Assembly: GCF_000499845.2 (NCBI RefSeq)
Contig: NC_023758.2
Span: 18,928,105 to 18,992,104, forward strand
Source: Phaseolus vulgaris
Lineage: Eukaryota; Streptophyta; Magnoliopsida; Fabales; Fabaceae
Reading direction: 5' to 3'
DNA: 64,000 nt
Shown: piece by piece, positions 1-10,237 of the stretch
Numbering within the stretch: the first letter of the stretch is position 1
Layout of the letters: every line of letters begins with the position of its first letter
The notes under the pieces: model-generated
Databases searched by the model: none
Seen by the model: only the letters and a program-made list of their open reading frames with translations
Told to the model about the DNA's origin: nothing
Made by a program: the position numbers and the translations under genes

Positions 1-597
1 CCAAGTGCGAGGAATCGCCCCTCCTTCCAGTGCTTCCAAGCGGTAGGCGCCGTTCCCGAGTGCTTCGATTATTCTAAACGGTCCTGTCCATTTGGGTGAC
101 AATTTGTTCTTCATCTCGTACTGGTGGGCCTTCCTCATCACCAGGTCGCCATCTCTGAATTGCCTTGGCCTTGTCCTAGAGTTGTACAGTTGTACTTGCG
201 TTCAACTCTTCTCTTTACTGCTTCAGTCTTCACCCTTGCTTCCTCCCTGACCTCATCCAGCAAATCTAAGTTCATTATCCTTTCTGCATTCGAGTCTTCC
301 GCCACGAAGTTCTGGAATCTCGGCGAGCTTTCCTGGATATCAACTGGGATCATCGCATCGCACCCATACACCAAGCTAAACGGGCTTTCATGGGTTCCCG
401 ATTGCTCAGTGGTATGATATGCCGATATTATGCGGGGAACTTCCTCAGAAGACCCCTTGGCCTTCTCCAACCTCCTCTTCAAACCTCTCAGCAAAACCCG
501 ATTAGCTGACTCCACTTGCCCATTCGTTTGTGGGTGCTCCACAGAAGCGAACACCTGTTGTGTTCCAATATCCTCGCACAGCTTCTTCAACAGGGTT
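1..597 (-). pseudogene. Integrase C-terminal fragment of T1
   Basis: Reading leftwards from 597, the translation enters the integrase core just before the catalytic glutamate segment (HPQTNGQVESANR). It then runs through the 'HTTEQSGTHESPFSLVYG' stretch and the C-terminal MRKAHQYE-like region toward the window edge. Nucleotides 1-597 align with T4 28312-28905. The catalytic zinc finger and first Asp are absent because the fragment abruptly becomes T2 LTR sequence at about 598. It is a dead remnant. Compared with T4 (SWAEEVPRIV), one residue is also missing near 450 (SSEEVPRII). Confidence 0.75.
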
Positions 598-1465
598 TCC
601 AAAAGTCCGACCTCGACTCCAACGTCTAAACCTCCCTTTAAACGTCTCTAGCATTTAAAGTGTCTTAAAGCGCATTTAAGGTGTAAAAATGTTCGGCGCC
701 TTTAAGACGTTCAAAACACTTAAATCATTTAAAGTACCTTAAAACGTTCGAAACGTAAACTTAATTACATAATCTTGATTACCTCATACCTGACAAGCTA
801 TCCGGAAAGCATTGATGTTTCTGTTCTTCCCGCCACGTGTCCTCCTGACTTGACCGTTATTCTACGTGGAGGGCCTCACAGCACTGTAACCCAATTGAGG
901 GATATTTCATCGTGTGAGTCCTCATTGCTTGAGTGCATCTGGTGCGAAGGGGTAACCTTTTGGGTGTCAACTCATGCGACCCAACGTCTAGTCACTCGCC
1001 CTAGGAGTGTATCCACCTTCATCTCGCACCCTACACCTGGTTTCCCCTGGGCATGACCTTCTCTTGAGTCGTATCTATCCCAAGGGTCTCCCTGAGGTGG
1101 CCTGGGTACTTCACGAGTCAGGCTACTCCCTACTGGTGCTAGTACTATGGCCTTGAAGCCTCCTTTCCCTTCTCTTTATTACTGTCCTAAATTAGGCGGA
1201 CCCGAAGCCTCCCGTGGTGTCACTCCCTCCATGGGTATCGGGGAATAAGACTGCTGATGACTTGCTTGGCGACGCCTTGTTTTGGCGACGCCTTGTTTAG
1301 GCGACGCCTTTATCTTGGCGACGCCTTGTCTTGGCGACGCCTTATGTAGTCGCTTTGTTGACTTCCTTCTTTGGGCCCTTCGTGTGGTCCCACCATATGT
1401 TGACCTTGGCCCTGACGTTGACTTTGACTTTGACTCTGGTCGACGCCCGGAGACGGGACGGTACA
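598..1465 (-). repeat. T2 3' LTR, truncated
   Basis: It matches 13981-14815 of the T2 5' LTR nearly base for base, with one roughly 35-bp length difference near 690. The first 328 bp of the LTR as seen on the plus strand (R/U5 end) are missing. The plus-strand end GGTACA at 1460-1465 is the LTR start on the minus strand (TGTACC). It carries a GGCGACGCC-type array (about 1265-1350) and TTGACT repeats (about 1410-1435). Confidence 0.85.
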
Positions 1466-1481
1466 CAAGCCCCCCAGTCTT
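1466..1481 (-). promoter_or_regulatory. Polypurine tract of T2
   Basis: On the minus strand this reads AAGACTGGGGGGCTTG immediately before LTR start TGTACC. The same block sits beside LTRs at 21946, 32298, 48046 and, with small changes, 55974. It would prime plus-strand DNA synthesis. Confidence 0.85.
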
Positions 1482-2218
1482 GAGCTGGTGACTTGTCTTC
1501 AGCGAAAAGACTAAGGCCTCGCCCACGCCATCCACGTGGCACTCTGGTGACATGTCATTCTTGCTGACGTGATATTCCCCGAACAGTTGACGGGACATTC
1601 CCTGAGCAGTTGACATGACATCTTTTTAATGGCTGACGGGACATCCTCTGAATCGGGAAAAGTGAAGCTTTGGGTCACGCTTAATCGCTCGCCACGTGGC
1701 CCATCACGCGGTCATCATCCAAAGCCTCTTGCGCTCCCAGGGAGCACATGATCCTGCGACACGTGGACTCATCAAACGGTCCTGATTTAATATCCTTTGG
1801 GCTTCCTTCGTAACGTTTAGGTTACCCCAGAATCCGCGCTCGAAGCCACTGTTCCATTCACTCTCTTTCGCACCCCACTGTTCATCTTCTTTCTCTGAGC
1901 GCTCGAGACTCTCTGCGATCTTCGTTCTTCCTGCACACTCTCCATCTCCAACCACTCCAATACTCAAAGGTATGATTTTTTCCCCCTCAATGACTCTTCC
2001 TCTTCACTGCATTGCCCTATGTGTTAATGAACTGCCTGGGACTGTTTATCTTTTTGCGCTGTTGTACTGTTCTTGTGTTTCCCTGTTTCCCCATTGTCGT
2101 TCTCTTTCTCGCGTGGGTAGGGTTGGTCTAGGGCTTCCTCTTCTTCCCCCTTTCTCCTCTTCGATTCCCCCTTTCACTAAACCCTTTCTTTTTCCTTCAT
2201 TCTTCAGCTCTTGATTTG
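1482..2218 (+). promoter_or_regulatory. Promoter and spliced 5' UTR of T2 asA
   Basis: This non-coding stretch lies between the PPT and the asA start. An ACACGTGG G-box at 1759-1766 and the block around CCGCGCTC...CTGTTCCATTCACTC (1830-1860) recur at the same place upstream of the T3, T5/T6 and T8 asA genes. A leader exon would end ...CTCAAAG at 1969. An intron (GT 1970 to AG 2207) ends in a pyrimidine-rich acceptor, and the ATG follows at 2219. Donor and acceptor recur in the other copies. No clear TATA box is visible. Confidence 0.6.
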
Positions 2219-4459
2219 ATGGCCCGAGACAAGAGTACTGCCAATCCTCCGCCCCCCAGGTCCAGCTACAAGGAGGAATACCGCTGGGCCTCCGATGAAC
2301 TTCTTGCAAAGTGCTCCACCTTAACCTCTGTCGAAGACCTTGAAGCCCACAGGGGGGACCCCAAACTCTACAACTTCAACGCGTTCCATAAGACCCACGA
2401 CTCCCACATCTTTGTGTGCCGTGCAAGGCCAGGGAGCCCGTTTGCGTAGACGAAAGGGCCACTGTGGGAAGCCCTTTCTTCTTCATCTACCAAATGGTGT
2501 TTAAGCGAGTGGGTCTGCACCTTCCCTTTACTCCTTTCGAAAGGGAGTTACTCACCGAGATTAACACTTTCCCTGCCCAGCTTCACCCCAACAGCTGGGC
2601 GTTCGTAAGGGGTTTCCAAATTCTCTGCGGGTACCTGGGCATTCCCCCCTCCGTGGACGTCTTTCTACATTTCTTCGAGGTGAAGAAGCAGGGCAAGAGT
2701 CTCTGGATGAGCTTCTCCGGGGTCGCCGGCCACATCATCCTCACCCTCTTCCAAAACTCGTTCAAGGGGTAGAGGGGAAAGTTCTTCAAGGTGCGTGCCA
2801 CTAAATTCGATCCCACTGCACTGGAGGGCTTTCCCCTGTACTGGTCAGAGAAGCCCCTATCGACCAAGCCCAAGGCCTTAGATGAACTTGCCTCCGCTGA
2901 CAGGGAGGTATGTAAGGCCTTGGTTGGGCTCAGGGTAGTCTTCGACACCGCCAAGCTCATTCCCAACGAGTTCAAGGCTCACGGCCTATCCACCTACTTC
3001 GGTATTTGCTTTTGATTACATTTTCTTGAACTTGCTTGCACTTACCTGGTCTTGTTTGAATATGCTTGGATTGTTCGAATCGTCGAGGTTATGTGAACTT
3101 ACTTGAATTGCTCGAACTTCAGTGGTTTGCCTGCATGTGCTTTCATTCTTCCTTACCCAAATTAATCTTTGCTTGGTCATTCTGACTGATGCAGGCTCGA
3201 TAATGGACTCTTCAAGGCGTCGCACACTCGCCAGGGCCTTGAAGCAAATAAAACCCACTACTTCCCCCACACCCGTCACTTCCCTACCATCTCGTCCATC
3301 CTCTCCCTAAACATACCAAACTCCTACCTCCCCCTCTCCCATTGATGCGGTCCCACTGGTCGCGACGTCAACATGTGCTCCAGCACCCCCAGATAAAGGG
3401 AAAAGGGTGCTGGAGATAACCTCTGATAGCGAAGACTCAGATGGCGGCTTGGTCTTCAAAAAGAGGAGGGCTACTAGGGTCCCTACCCTACCAACCGCGT
3501 CTCCAGGTGGAGTGGATTCTCTAAGGGACAGCCCTCCAAGTGCCACGTCGCCTCCACCTCAAACAGTCCAAGAAGAACGAGATGAAGGGGCTGAGTCTGT
3601 TCCTCCGCCACTACCACTGCCTGTAGGAGCTGCAGCTTCGGGTTCAGCCCCTCCCGCGCCTGCTCCTGTTCCTTCTCCCTCCGAGATTCTGATCCCCTGC
3701 CCCATCTTCAGGCAGTTGGGGCGGGGATTCACAGAGGGGATGTCGCCAGGGAACCCCAACAGGGGAGAAGGCATGCCCTTCTACATGGGGGCCTTCCTGG
3801 CGATAGCACTCGACTGGCGCTCCCAGGCCCAGAGCGTTGCAACGGGGAGGCAGGCCCTCCAGAGGCTTTAACAGGAGGTGAGGGCTCTGAAAGAGGAGAA
3901 ACAGGCTTGGGGGCTTAGGGAGGAAGCCCACCTAGCTTCACTGAAGATGACCCAAGAGGCCAAAGAAGGGGCCGAAGCATACGCACATGAGGTCAAACAA
4001 GCGTATGCAGACCTGCTGGCCCACCTCACCTTCCACCAAATCCAGAACATTGGCCTCCAAGAGGTGGTTCATACCTCCGAAGTGCAACAGAAAAAACTTG
4101 AAGAACTGTATGCTGCTCGGGGGCAGAAGCTGACTGAGGCTGAGGGTGCCCTGGCGGCAAAGGTCGAGGCCCTCGACCTTCTCCAAGCTGAGTGTAAGAG
4201 ACTCCACACTGAAGCCAACAAGTTCCAGGTGGGGAAGGAGTTCTTGGACAAGCAGCTGGCGTCCAAGGATTCCAGGATCAACGAGCTGGAGAGGGCAAAC
4301 CAGGAGCTCACCAAGGAGATGGCGGGCGTGTTTGATGAAGGCTTCAAGGAGGCCCTGGCTCAAGCATCTTGCGAGAACCCAGGGATTAACGTCTCGAATT
4401 GCGACCCTAACAGCCACATCATTGATAGAAAGGTGGTGCCTCTTGATCTGGATGATTGA
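2219..4459 (+). pseudogene. asA antisense gene of T2, decayed
   Basis: This gene lies opposite to gag-pol. Exon 1 (2219-3001) encodes the 'putative gypsy type transposon' domain, with conserved FLHFFEVKKQGKSLW and GFPLYW stretches. The intron is 3002-3194 (GT/AG, phase 1). Exon 2 encodes a proline-rich linker, an acidic LEITSDSEDSD patch and a coiled coil ending in IIDRKVVPLDLDD. Lesions I see are a frameshift near 2430, a Trp-to-stop at about 2770, a stop or shift near 3308 and a stop at 3869-3871. It begins MARDKSTA, compare the H3-like start of T8. Its function is unknown. The intact counterpart is in T6. Confidence 0.75.
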
Positions 4460-5194
4460 ACTGCGGGCCCTCAGCCTCCATTTTTACTTTTTGTCTTTTC
4501 CTTTGCTCTTGTGACTTGTAAATATCTCAACGTTTGTAGCACTTGACTCTTCTATACATTTACTGGGAACGCAATCTATGCTTTACTTTCACTATTAATC
4601 TCCGCTTTATTACTTGCTCATTCCTGCGAAACCAAACGCCATTGGACTGCTATCTCTACTCTTAGAGCCTCACTTGGCTCTCGTATTTTTCTTGCCTTTG
4701 GCATTTCACGCTTTCACGCTTCTTGTTCTTCTTATTCTTTGAGTCTCCCCAGCCTTCTAGGCTCATGAAAGCCCTCAATTGGCTTTCAATTGGCTTTCTA
4801 CTTGCTTGTTTCGAGCTCTCGGGAGCTTACTGCTAGAGGCACAGCTGGTTCTTCCATCACTTCAAGAAGGGAAAAAATGGGGAGGGGTCTCGTTTCTTCT
4901 CTGGCCTTGACGTCGCTCAAGGGCGAGGAGGGCTTATCTCATCTGTACTCAGTGTCCACACTCGAGGAGGGACCTACTCTGGGTGCCCTTAGCATGTCTA
5001 AACACTTGGGACAAAGTCGCGCTTTGGTGCCCACGCCCATGGAGAGGCCTGTATAACAGCGCCGTATTGTCCATGGAGTGTCTCAAACCCCAAGGCAACT
5101 TGTCCCTTGTCTCTTGGTGCTTGGTGCCCATGCCTGGGGAGAGGCCTATTACAGTAGCGCCGTATCGTCCTCCGGGTGTCTAAAAATGCCAAGC
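4460..5194. other. Spacer downstream of T2 asA
   Basis: No convincing gene is present. The first 250 bp are AT-rich, consistent with a 3' UTR or terminator for asA. From about 4940 the sequence matches 7130-7390, the spacer next to pol. It contains repeated 'GGAGAGGCCT...CAGCGCCGTAT' units (about 5040-5065 and 5140-5165). The duplication of this spacer supports a tandem duplication of the whole 3' module of the element. Confidence 0.6.
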
Positions 5195-5485
5195 ACTAGG
5201 CGGACCTGAAGCCTCCCGTGGGGTCACTCCCTCCATGGTCTTTCCTTCCCATGGGTATCAGGGAGTAACACTGCTGATACCTTGCTTGGCGACGCCCTAT
5301 CTTGGTGACGCCCTATCTTGGCGACGGCCTGTCTTGGCGACGTCCTGTCTTGGCAACGCCCTACCTTGGCGACGCCCTGTCTTGGCGACGCCTGGTGCAG
5401 TCAATCTGTTGACTTTGGCCTGGACGTTGACTTTGAATCTGGTCAATGCCCGGGGCCGGGACGATACACAAGCCCCCCCAGTGTT
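5195..5485 (-). repeat. Internal LTR-end and PPT remnant within T2
   Basis: This piece resembles the plus-strand right end of the T2 LTR (compare 1190-1481). It has the CTCCCTCCATGG block, a GGCGACGCC array (5285-5395), a TTGACTTTG-like run, an LTR end decayed to GATACA (5463-5468) and a degenerate PPT (5469-5485). It lies inside T2, directly upstream of asB. T5 and T6 hold a more decayed equivalent in the same place, so it is probably a fixed part of the element and not a separate insertion. Confidence 0.65.
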
Positions 5486-5953
5486 GAGCTGACACTTGTC
5501 TCAGTGAAAAGGTTGAGGTCTCGCTCGTTATTCATGTGGTATTTTCCATACTGCTGATGGGACGTTCCCCTACTCGATTCGATCTTGACTTTCTGAGCCT
5601 TTGAACGATATTCTCTTCTTTGTCGGCGCGTCGTACCCTCGGGGACTCTGTCGATATGACACTCTCTGAACGAGAAAAGGTGACGCTAAGGGTCGTCCTC
5701 CAATCTCCTGACACGTGGCTCAATCGCACAGTCCCCAGTTAGCATTCTTTGGCGCTTTAGTTGCAACTCTTGAGTCTTTGAAATCCCGCGCTTCAACCCC
5801 TTGTTTCCACCTTTCCGCATCCCTTTCATATTGTTCATCTTCTTTTCAAAGAACCCTCCCTGCATTCTTTCCTCGTCGACATTTTCCTTCTGCACTATCG
5901 CTGAAACTTTCTTCTTTGGTCTTTTAGTTCCTTCATTGACAGCCTGTGCTAAC
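5486..5953 (+). promoter_or_regulatory. Upstream region of T2 asB
   Basis: The layout parallels the asA promoter: an ACACGTGG G-box at 5711-5718, a CCCGCGCTTC block near 5780, then a pyrimidine-rich stretch before the ATG at 5954. A UTR intron is possible (acceptor-like TTTTAG near 5928), but I could not identify its donor. Confidence 0.5.
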
Positions 5954-6938
5954 ATGTCTGCCAACCCTTCTTCCCCCAGAGTTAACCATAAAGAACTTTA
6001 CGCGTGGACTTCGCGCGAGCTTCTTGATGAGTGCTCGAGTTTACTTTCAGTCAGGGCTCGGAGGGAACATGTGGGGGACCCGAGTACCTATGACCACCGT
6101 GCCTTTGCGAAGACGCATGATGACGATACCGTCGTGCTTCCTTGCACCTTCGGGGAGCCGGTGTGCGGGGATGAGCGGGCCAACAACGGGGTCCCTTTTT
6201 TATACTTTTATCAGGTAGTCTTTAAGAGCGTCGGCGTGCGCCTGCCCTTCTCTAGGTTCGAGAGGGAACTGTTAACGGAAATCAATGCTGCCCCAGCCCA
6301 GCTGTACCCTAACAACTGGGCTTTCGTCAAAGCCTTCGACATACTGTTTGGTTTCCTGGGGCGTGCACCTTCTGTGGACATATTTCTTCACTTCTTTGAG
6401 ATGAAGAGGCAAAGAAACAACCTTTGGGTGACCCTCAGCAATGTTCCCGGCAGGGTCTTCCTAACCCCCTTCCAGCACTCCTTCACGGGGTGGAAGGGCA
6501 AGTTCTTTAAGGTTTGTTGTTCCGACCTTGTGCCCTCCGCCCTTGACGGCTTTCCACTGTACTGGGTGAAGGAGACGAGAGCTCTAAAGTCCAAGCCTCT
6601 TAAGAGGTTGCCTTCGAACGACCAGGAAGCTTGTCAGATCTTGGCTGGGGCGGGGGGTTTTGACGCTGTCGCCCTGAGAAGTCTGGAGTACAACGCTGAG
6701 GCCTTGGAGAAATACATATGTGCGAGAGATTTCCTCACAACCTCCCATTATTCGCCTTTGCTGGGTTCTTGCATGGTTTATCTTGCGGTGCCTTAGTTTG
6801 TGCCCGTCTTTCACCATGCTTGTCTCTCTTGGTGCAGGTTCGAAGATAAACCGACAACAAAGATCGCTGCTGGCCCAGGCGTTGAGGTCCGAGGACGGGG
6901 CTTCATCATCATCCTGTTTAGACTCCGGAGGCCACTGA
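5954..6938 (+). CDS. asB antisense gene of T2, open but C-terminally shortened
   Basis: The start is ATG 5954. Exon 1 (5954-6719) is fully open and encodes the 'putative gypsy type transposon' domain in its asB form, with FGFLGRAPSVDIFLHFFEMKRQ where asA has CGYLG and EVKKQGKS. The intron is 6720-6837 (GT...GGTGCAG), phase 1, the same phase and position as in asA. Exon 2 runs to a TGA at 6936-6938, giving 288 aa. The first exon-2 residues (SKINRQQRSLLAQALRSED) align with asA, but the proline-rich and coiled-coil parts are gone, so a deletion near 6938 is likely. Orientation is opposite to gag-pol. The function is unknown. Confidence 0.65.
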
Positions 6939-7682
6939 AGGGTGGCCTGATTTCGCTTTTCATACTGCGATTATCTGGAACTTTGTCTGTAACTGTAACT
7001 CTTGATTCATACTTCGATTTATGTTTAAACGCTACCTGCTTTGTCTTTGCACACTTGCGTCTACTTTTGCTTCCTCTGTTGTGTTGCATGCGTTACCTCC
7101 AGCATCTCCCCATTGTGTTTAGGAGGGCTTATCTCATCTGTACTGAGTGTCCACGCTCAAGGAGAGACCTGCTCTGGGTGTCCTCAGCGTGTCTAACACT
7201 TGCGACAAAGTCGCACTTTGGTGCCCACGCCCATGGAGAGGCCTGTGTAACAGCGCCGTATCGTCCATGGAGTGTCTCAAACACCAAGGCGACTTGTCTC
7301 TTATCTCTTGGTGCTTGGTGCCCACGCCTGAGGAGAGGCCTTATTACAGCAGCGCCGTATCGTCCTCAGGGTGTCTAAAAACACAAAGGCGAAGTGTCCC
7401 CATCTAATACCAGAGCTAGTTATTCATACTTGAGGAGGGGGCGTCCCAAAGGAATCCCTTAACCCCTGCTCAAGGACTAAAACTCCCGGATTTTACCTTG
7501 TCGAACATCTGACACCGGGGCTAGCTATTCTTACCTGAGGAGGGGGCGTCCCGAAGGAATCCCTTAACCCCTGCCCAGGGGCTAAGCTCCCGGCTAGCAC
7601 CTTGTGTTGGACATACCTGTCATCTTGAGCTCTAGGCGCACGCATGTGTTCTTACTGCCTGCTTCGAATTCTGATGTATGCT
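6939..7682. other. Spacer between asB and pol of T2, with duplicated block
   Basis: No gene is supported. Bases 7120-7390 hold the 'GGAGAGGCCT...CAGCGCCGTAT' units shared with 4940-5190. Bases about 7409-7600 hold a roughly 95-bp imperfect tandem duplication, each copy with GAGGAGGGGGCGTCCC(A/G)AA followed by GGAATCCCTTAACCCCTG. Transcripts of asB and pol would converge here. Confidence 0.6.
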
Positions 7683-7925
7683 CCCTATTTGGCGATGCCT
7701 ACGTTTGGCGACGCCTCACCTTGGCGACTCTTTATCTTTGCGATGTTCCACCTTGGCGACATCCCCTTTTGGCGACGCCTTGTTTAGGCGATGCCTGCGT
7801 TTGGCGACGCCTCACCTTGGCGGCTCTTTATCTTGGTGATGTTCCGCCTTGGCGACATCTCATTTTAGCGACGCCCCCATCTTTGCAACGCCCACGTTTG
7901 GCGATGCCTCACTTTGGCGGCGCCT
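7683..7925. repeat. GGCGAYGCC minisatellite in T2 spacer
   Basis: The short palindrome-like unit GGCGACGCC or GGCGATGCC, joined by CTTT/CACCTT linkers, recurs about every 15-17 bp. The run also repeats as a higher-order unit of about 100 bp (two copies). The same core fills the U3 of the LTRs, so this looks like spread of an LTR-internal repeat into the internal region. Confidence 0.75.
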
Positions 7926-8107
7926 GACGCTGCCTTGAGTCTTTGTCTTTTATTTCTTTAACCTTTGGTCTTACACTTTGAGTGGGAGGAGAAAAAACTG
8001 AGACAAAGATTTCTTGAACTTCTTTTTTACTTGGGTGACCTCATTAAAAAACCCCCGAGAGGGAAAAAGAGTGTCCCCTTTACAATTCGTATTTCGTTAC
8101 TCATAAC
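7926..8107. other. Conserved block just beyond the pol stop
   Basis: At 8028-8083 a run like GGGTGACCTCATTAAAAAACC ... GGGAAAAAGAGTG precedes the pol end. T4 has the matching block at 28173-28220. On the sense strand it is a T-rich, polyadenylation-like region (AATAAA in T4), plausibly the 3' end signal of the gag-pol transcript. Confidence 0.45.
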
Positions 8108-9331
8108 TTAACTGAAATAAAATTTCAAATTGGCCGCGTTCCAGCTGCGTGGAATGGGACCTCCTTCCAAAGTCTCTAGATTGTATGAACCATTCCCCTT
8201 GGCTTTGGTGACTCTGAAGGGTCCGGTCCATTTGAGAGATAACTTATTCTCTAGCTCATATGGGTGAGCCTTCCTCATGACTAAGTCACCAACCTGGAAT
8301 TGCCGCGGCTTCACCTTGGAGCTATACTGTCGCTCCACTCTTCTCTTCACTGCCTCAGCCTTTATTCTTGCTTCATCCTTGGCTTCGTCTAGTAAGTCTA
8401 GGTTCACTCGCCTTTCTTCATTGGACTCTTCGGCCACGAAATTCTGGTAACGTGGCGAGCTCTCGTGGATCTCGATTGGAATCATCGCGTCTGACCCATA
8501 TACTAGACTGAAAGGCGTTTCCATGGTGGCAGATTGGGGTGTGGTGTGGTACGCCCATACGATCCTCGGCACTTCTTCTGCCCACGCCCCTTTAGCTTTC
8601 TCTAATCTTCTCTTCAACCCTCTCAGCAAAACTCTATTTGCTGACTCTACTTGTCCATTCGTCTCGGGGTGCTCGACTGATGCGAACACCTGCTTGATGC
8701 CTACCTCTGTGCACAGGTTTCTCAGCTGTTGGCTTGCAAACTGGGTTCCATTGTCGGACACCAGCCGCCTAGGCACACCGAAGCGACACACGATGTTCTT
8801 CCAAACAAAGTGTTGCACCTTGTGCGCAGTAATCTGGGCCACGGGCTCCGCCTCTATCCTCTTGGTGAAGTATTCAATGGCGACGATCAGGTGCTTCATC
8901 TGTCTTATCTTCAGTGGGAACGGGCCTAGGATGTCGATTCCCCACATATGAAAGGGCCATGGACTATATATGGATCTCTGCTCCTCTGGCGGCGCCTTGT
9001 GCCAGTCAGCGTGCCTTTGACACTGCTTGCAACGCTGGGCGTGTCGCACGCAATCCTCTTTCACCGTTGGCCAGTAGAAGCCGACACGTACCACTTTAGA
9101 AGCTAAAGACCTTCCCCCCACATGGCTCCCGCAAATACCTTCGTGGAGTTCAGCCATTATCCTGGTGCACTCGTCGCCGCTTACGCACGTCAGGATGGGG
9201 TGTGTGAACTCGTGTCTGAACAATATCCCGTCTACCAGGGTATATCTTGCAGCGTTCCTCTTAATCTTCTTGCCTTCTTCTGGTTCCGCTGGGAAAATCC
9301 CATCCGCCAGGTATCGCCTGTATGGCGTCAT
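8108..9331 (-). pseudogene. Integrase of T2 pol
   Basis: A 407-codon open stretch contains a complete retroviral-type integrase. The zinc-binding HHCC is H63, H70, C101 and C104. The DD35E catalytic triad is D133 (WGIDILGP), D193 (VSDNGTQF) and E229 (HPETNGQVES). A C-terminal DNA-binding region with MRKAHPYE and KWTGPFRV follows. The leading Met is internal to the pol frame: the codon before it is TAG where relatives have Trp (TWMTPY). The domain itself is therefore intact while the polyprotein is broken. It would insert cDNA into the nuclear genome. Confidence 0.8.
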
Positions 9332-9394
9332 CTAAGTGTCTCCCTCGGCCAAAGTATATACCTGCGTATGCTTTCCTTCCTCGGGTGCGTCCGC

Positions 9395-10198
9395 TTATGT
9401 GCTGATGCGAGGTGCCTTCATCGGATCTTGAGTCAAAGAATGATGACTCCTCGGCCTTCCTCTTGCTGTACCAATATGGAGGACGTCCACCCTGTTATCT
9501 TCCACGAATTTCCGCGGAGCTTTGAGCGTCTCTAGGATCACTGTCCTCTGTCTGCCCCCCTTGCCTGAGCTGGCCAGCTTGGCAAGCAGGTCAGCTCTGG
9601 CATTCTGCTCCCTTGGGACATGTACTACTTCAAGAGCGTTGAATGCTCCCCTTAGCAGCTCGACATACCTCAGGTACGCCACCATTTGTGGGTCCTTAGC
9701 CTGAAATTCTCCTGAGACTTGCCCTGTGATCAGCTGTGAATCACTCTTTACCAAGAGGTTCTGCGCACCCATTTCTTTGGCCAGGAGCATCCCTGCTATC
9801 AGTGCCTCGTACTTAGCTTGGTTATTGCTCGCTTTATAAGCGAAGTGTAGAGCTTGCTCGATCAGCAAGCCATTAGGTCCTTCCAAGACTATTCCTGCTC
9901 CACTTCCTTGTTGGTTAGACGAACCATCGACCGAGAGCGACCACTTCGATCCTGGGTCCGCCTCTTGGTCGCCTCTGGGTGATAGCTCTGCAACGAAGTC
10001 CGCATATACCTGACCTTTGATAGATCCTCTGGGCTCGTACCGGATATCAAACTCCGACAGTTCTACTGCCCAGCGAACCATCCTTCCAGCAACGTCAGGT
10101 TTCTGTAGTACCTTCTCGATGGGAAAGTTCGTCATCACCATTACTGTAAAACTGTGAAAGTAGTGACGGAGCCTCCTGGCCGAGAATACCACGGCCAA
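9395..10198 (-). pseudogene. RNase H and archaeal-type RNase H of T2 pol
   Basis: This is in the same frame as the RT segment upstream. It starts at the end of the Ty3-type RNase H (SARRLRHYFHSF...PDVAGRMVRW). After a tether (GSIKGQVYADF) it runs into a second RNase H with the LSVDGSSNQQGSGAG, NNQAKYEALIAG, KSDSQLI and REQNARADLLAKLAS motifs. The second domain is the hallmark of the Tat lineage. It would degrade the RNA template. It ends at a stop at 9395-9397, with integrase continuing in frame beyond. Confidence 0.8.
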
Positions 10199-10237
10199 TG
10201 CTGCCTTCTCCAGCGACTGATACCTCGTCTCCGGGCC

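Noticed and set aside
2219..4459. Host genes with coiled coils captured by retrotransposons
   Set aside because: The same gene occurs at the same place in at least five elements with matching introns, so it belongs to the elements.
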